8,555 nt of DNA, taken from Clostridiales bacterium (lineage in GTDB: Bacteria > Bacillota > Clostridia > Caldicoprobacterales > UBA3941). The DNA is taken from NCBI GenBank assembly GCA_012522165.1, contig JAAYKZ010000137.1, positions 1 through 8,555 of the forward strand, written 5' to 3'. Each line of letters starts with the position of its first letter. Position 1 is the first letter of the stretch. A model generated the notes under the pieces. That model made no database searches. It had not been told where the DNA came from and saw only the letters and a program-made list of their open reading frames with translations. Of this stretch, positions 7,299 through 8,555 are shown piece by piece. Made by a program: the position numbers and the translations under genes.

Positions 7299-7330
7299 AA
7301 TAAGGGAATAAAAAGAGGAAGAAATTTCTA

Positions 7331-7358
7331 TTGACCATGGAGTTTAAAATGATATAAT
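7331..7358 (+). promoter_or_regulatory. sigma-A type promoter of the 6S RNA gene
   Basis: TTGACC (7331-7336) and TATAAT (7353-7358) are 16 bases apart, a near-consensus housekeeping promoter. Transcription would start near 7365, about 20 bases before the 5' side of the RNA closing stem. It is one of the two best promoters in the window, which suits an abundant RNA. Confidence 0.82.
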
Positions 7359-7365
7359 AATTATA

Positions 7366-7570
7366 GAAAAACAAATGAAAAGTTTCTAAGATATTCGTGT
7401 CGCTTTTATTTTGAACCTACATTGTGCAGAAGGGAGTTCAAAATATAAAGACGTATACCAGGCCCATGGTAAGTCCATTATGGCAGGGGAAGGTAGAAAT
7501 CTTTGTGAGAACACCCACCTATCGAGAGGATAGGTGTCAAAGTAGAAGCAACGGTATCTTGGATAAAAGA
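7366..7570 (+). ncRNA. ssrS: 6S RNA (RNA polymerase regulator)
   Basis: 6S RNA folds into a long hairpin that mimics an open promoter and binds the housekeeping RNA polymerase holoenzyme, lowering transcription in slow growth. The 5' and 3' ends pair as a closing stem: TCTAAGATA (7385-7393) with TATCTTGGA (7555-7563), continued by CGT/ACG. Inside, TATTTTGAAC (7407-7416) pairs perfectly with GTTCAAAATA (7436-7445). A terminal arm spans about 7448-7503, with TACC/GGTA and CCAT/ATGG pairs. On the 3' side CACCTATC/GATAGGTG (7516-7523/7529-7536) sits within CTTTG/CAAAG. The 3' segment TTTGTGAGAACACCCACCT resembles Firmicute 6S RNAs as I remember them. The size (about 200 bases), own promoter, terminator and lack of a coding frame all fit. 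Exact ends are estimated, and the identification rests on pattern recall rather than a covariance search. Confidence 0.8.
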
Positions 7571-7586
7571 TTGATATATTGATCAT

Positions 7587-7627
7587 AAGACCATAAGTGT
7601 GCACAGACTACATTTATGGTCTTTTTT
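7587..7627 (+). terminator. terminator after the 6S RNA
   Basis: AAGACCATAA (7587-7596) pairs perfectly with TTATGGTCTT (7614-7623) across a 17-base loop, followed by a T-run (7622-7627). It separates the RNA from rpsD. The primary transcript would therefore run to about 7628 and be trimmed back to the closing stem. Confidence 0.88.
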
Positions 7628-7761
7628 GTTTGTTTATCCTTTAGATAAGCATTAAAAGAATTTTATGTTATAACTTTCGTTTGTGTGGTATTAATAAAAA
7701 GCTATGAGACAAATTATTATTAGTATAAATTTATCTTTTATAATACAAAGGAGGAATGAGT

Positions 7762-8346
7762 TTGGCAAAACCAAAAAAGCCTAGATTTAAAGTAGCTAGG
7801 CATTTAGGGGAAAATGTCTACAATCATCCTAAGGCTCTAAAAAGAGGTGTAAAACCCCATAGGAAACAATCAGAATATGGCAAGCAATTGCTGGAAAAGC
7901 AAAAGCTCAAGGCGTATTACGGGCTTAAAGAGCGTCAGTTCCGACGTTATGTAAAGAAAGCCTTAAAGGCTAGGGAAAATCCAGGTACGGTGTTGATTCA
8001 GAATCTAGAAGTAAGGCTGGATAATATAGTATACAGGCTAGGCTTTGGTTCTACCTTGCGTCAAGCTAGGCAAATTGTAAGCCATGGACATATCCGTGTT
8101 AATGGAAGTAAAGTAGATATACCTTCTTATCCCGTGAAGGTAGGCGATGAAATCAGCTTGAGCGAAAGGGCTAGAAATAAAGATCTATTTCGTGAAAACT
8201 TCCAGTCTGCACCCTTGAATTTAAGCTACCTTACAAAAGATGTAGAAGCCTTAACAGGTCGCTTAGTAAGCGTGCCTGATATAGATGAAGTCCCAATAAA
8301 TGTTGAGGTACTGCCCATTATACAGTTCTACTCTAGAAGGCTGTAG
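7762..8346 (+). CDS. rpsD: 30S ribosomal protein S4, cysteine-free form
   Basis: S4 binds 16S rRNA early and nucleates 30S assembly. The N-terminal domain carries RKQSEYGKQLLEKQKLK and QFRRYVKKA, both hallmarks of S4. The S4 RNA-binding domain is at about 84-147, with LEVRLDNIVYRLGF (82-95), SHGHIRVNG (107-115) and IPSY (120-123). The C-terminus IIQFYSRRL matches the usual end. I place the start at TTG 7762: the RBS AAAGGAGG (7747-7754) leaves 7 bases to it but only one base to the in-frame ATG at 7756, and the product then begins MAKPKK, like other S4 proteins. The result is 194 residues, slightly short of the usual 200-209. There is no cysteine anywhere, so it lacks the N-terminal zinc site of C+ S4 forms. 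It stands alone, away from the alpha operon, as rpsD does in Bacillus. No clear promoter is visible in 7629-7746. Confidence 0.95.
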   Translation: MAKPKKPRFKVARHLGENVYNHPKALKRGVKPHRKQSEYGKQLLEKQKLKAYYGLKERQFRRYVKKALKARENPGTVLIQNLEVRLDNIVYRLGFGSTLRQARQIVSHGHIRVNGSKVDIPSYPVKVGDEISLSERARNKDLFRENFQSAPLNLSYLTKDVEALTGRLVSVPDIDEVPINVEVLPIIQFYSRRL

Positions 8347-8392
8347 AATAAATCTAGAAGCAAAAAAACACAATAATCTGCAAGATTTGACG

Positions 8393-8434
8393 AGAATCGG
8401 AGGTTAATTCATAATCATCCGGTTCTTTTTTTTT
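8393..8434 (+). terminator. rho-independent terminator of rpsD
   Basis: AGAATCGGA (8393-8401) pairs with TCCGGTTCT (8418-8426), with one G-U pair, and is followed by nine T residues (8426-8434). It lies 46 bases after the rpsD stop and ends a one-gene transcript. Confidence 0.85.
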
Positions 8435-8521
8435 ACAAAAAGTGAGCAAAGTCACAGCTTTATTATTCTATATTTTATATTATAAAATCGAAATTAATAA
8501 ATTATTAATAATAAAAAAGAC

Positions 8522-8555
8522 TATACTATGATAATACAATTTAAGATTGGAGGGA
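8522..8555 (+). promoter_or_regulatory. probable RBS and -10 of a gene beyond the window
   Basis: The window ends in TTGGAGGGA, with GGAGG at 8549-8553, a good ribosome binding site for a + strand gene starting a few bases past the end. About 13 bases before it lie TATGAT (8527-8532) and GATAAT (8530-8535), which could be a -10, though a start so close to the RBS would leave almost no leader. No -35 is clear. Apart from this and the rpsD terminator, I see nothing in the AT-rich 8347-8555 stretch. Confidence 0.45.

Noticed and set aside
7386..7604. 72-residue open frame on the - strand
   Set aside because: It lies across the 6S RNA gene and its terminator, has no ribosome binding site and resembles no protein I know; the RNA structure explains the sequence.
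7739..7744. TATAAT just before rpsD
   Set aside because: Transcription from it would begin within or after the rpsD ribosome binding site, so it cannot be the -10 of a normally translated mRNA.
7629..7746. S4-type autoregulatory leader or riboswitch upstream of rpsD
   Set aside because: Known for Bacillus rpsD, but I could find no stable pairing or clear promoter in this AT-rich stretch, so it is not called.
8436..8463. Short GTGA/TCAC hairpin after the rpsD terminator
   Set aside because: Only four pairs and no U-run; indistinguishable from chance.

Overview
The window looks like a piece of chromosome from a low-GC Gram-positive bacterium of the Clostridia type. The reasons are AT-rich DNA, strong AGGAGG-type ribosome binding sites before most genes, TTGACA/TATAAT-like promoters, U-tailed hairpin terminators, a Firmicute-style 6S RNA and a cysteine-free S4 ribosomal protein. 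The species cannot be named from the sequence. There is no sign of phage, transposon, integrase or CRISPR.

Region 1 (1-4670) is a tight three-gene operon on the + strand. It encodes a BcrA/CcmA-type ABC ATPase, an ABC-2 type permease with an unusually large (about 350-residue) loop between its first two membrane segments, and a single-pass membrane protein whose outer part is seven PASTA repeats with no kinase domain. The spacings (33 and 13 bases) and the hairpin after the third gene argue that they are co-transcribed. The most economical reading is an exporter or ABC-driven envelope machine with a dedicated PASTA partner that could bind peptidoglycan. That link is an inference from gene order, and it is the least ordinary thing in the window.

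Region 2 (4671-7179) holds two convergent genes. One is a stand-alone Gfo/Idh/MocA-family NAD(P)-dependent oxidoreductase (+), with a clear promoter and RBS. The other is a lipoprotein serpin (-), a complete serine-protease-inhibitor fold anchored to the membrane by a lipobox cysteine and a short repetitive DNKS-type tether. They share one bidirectional terminator at 5873-5902. The serpin reactive loop has an intact hinge and a predicted Thr-Ser scissile bond, so it is probably a working inhibitor that protects the cell surface from proteases.

Region 3 (7180-8555) starts with an intergenic stretch carrying inverted and direct repeats between the divergent serpin and 6S transcription units. 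It continues with a 6S RNA gene that has its own promoter and terminator, then a free-standing rpsD (S4) gene whose start is best placed at a TTG, with a terminator after it. The last bases (8548-8555) look like the ribosome binding site of a next gene lying outside the window.
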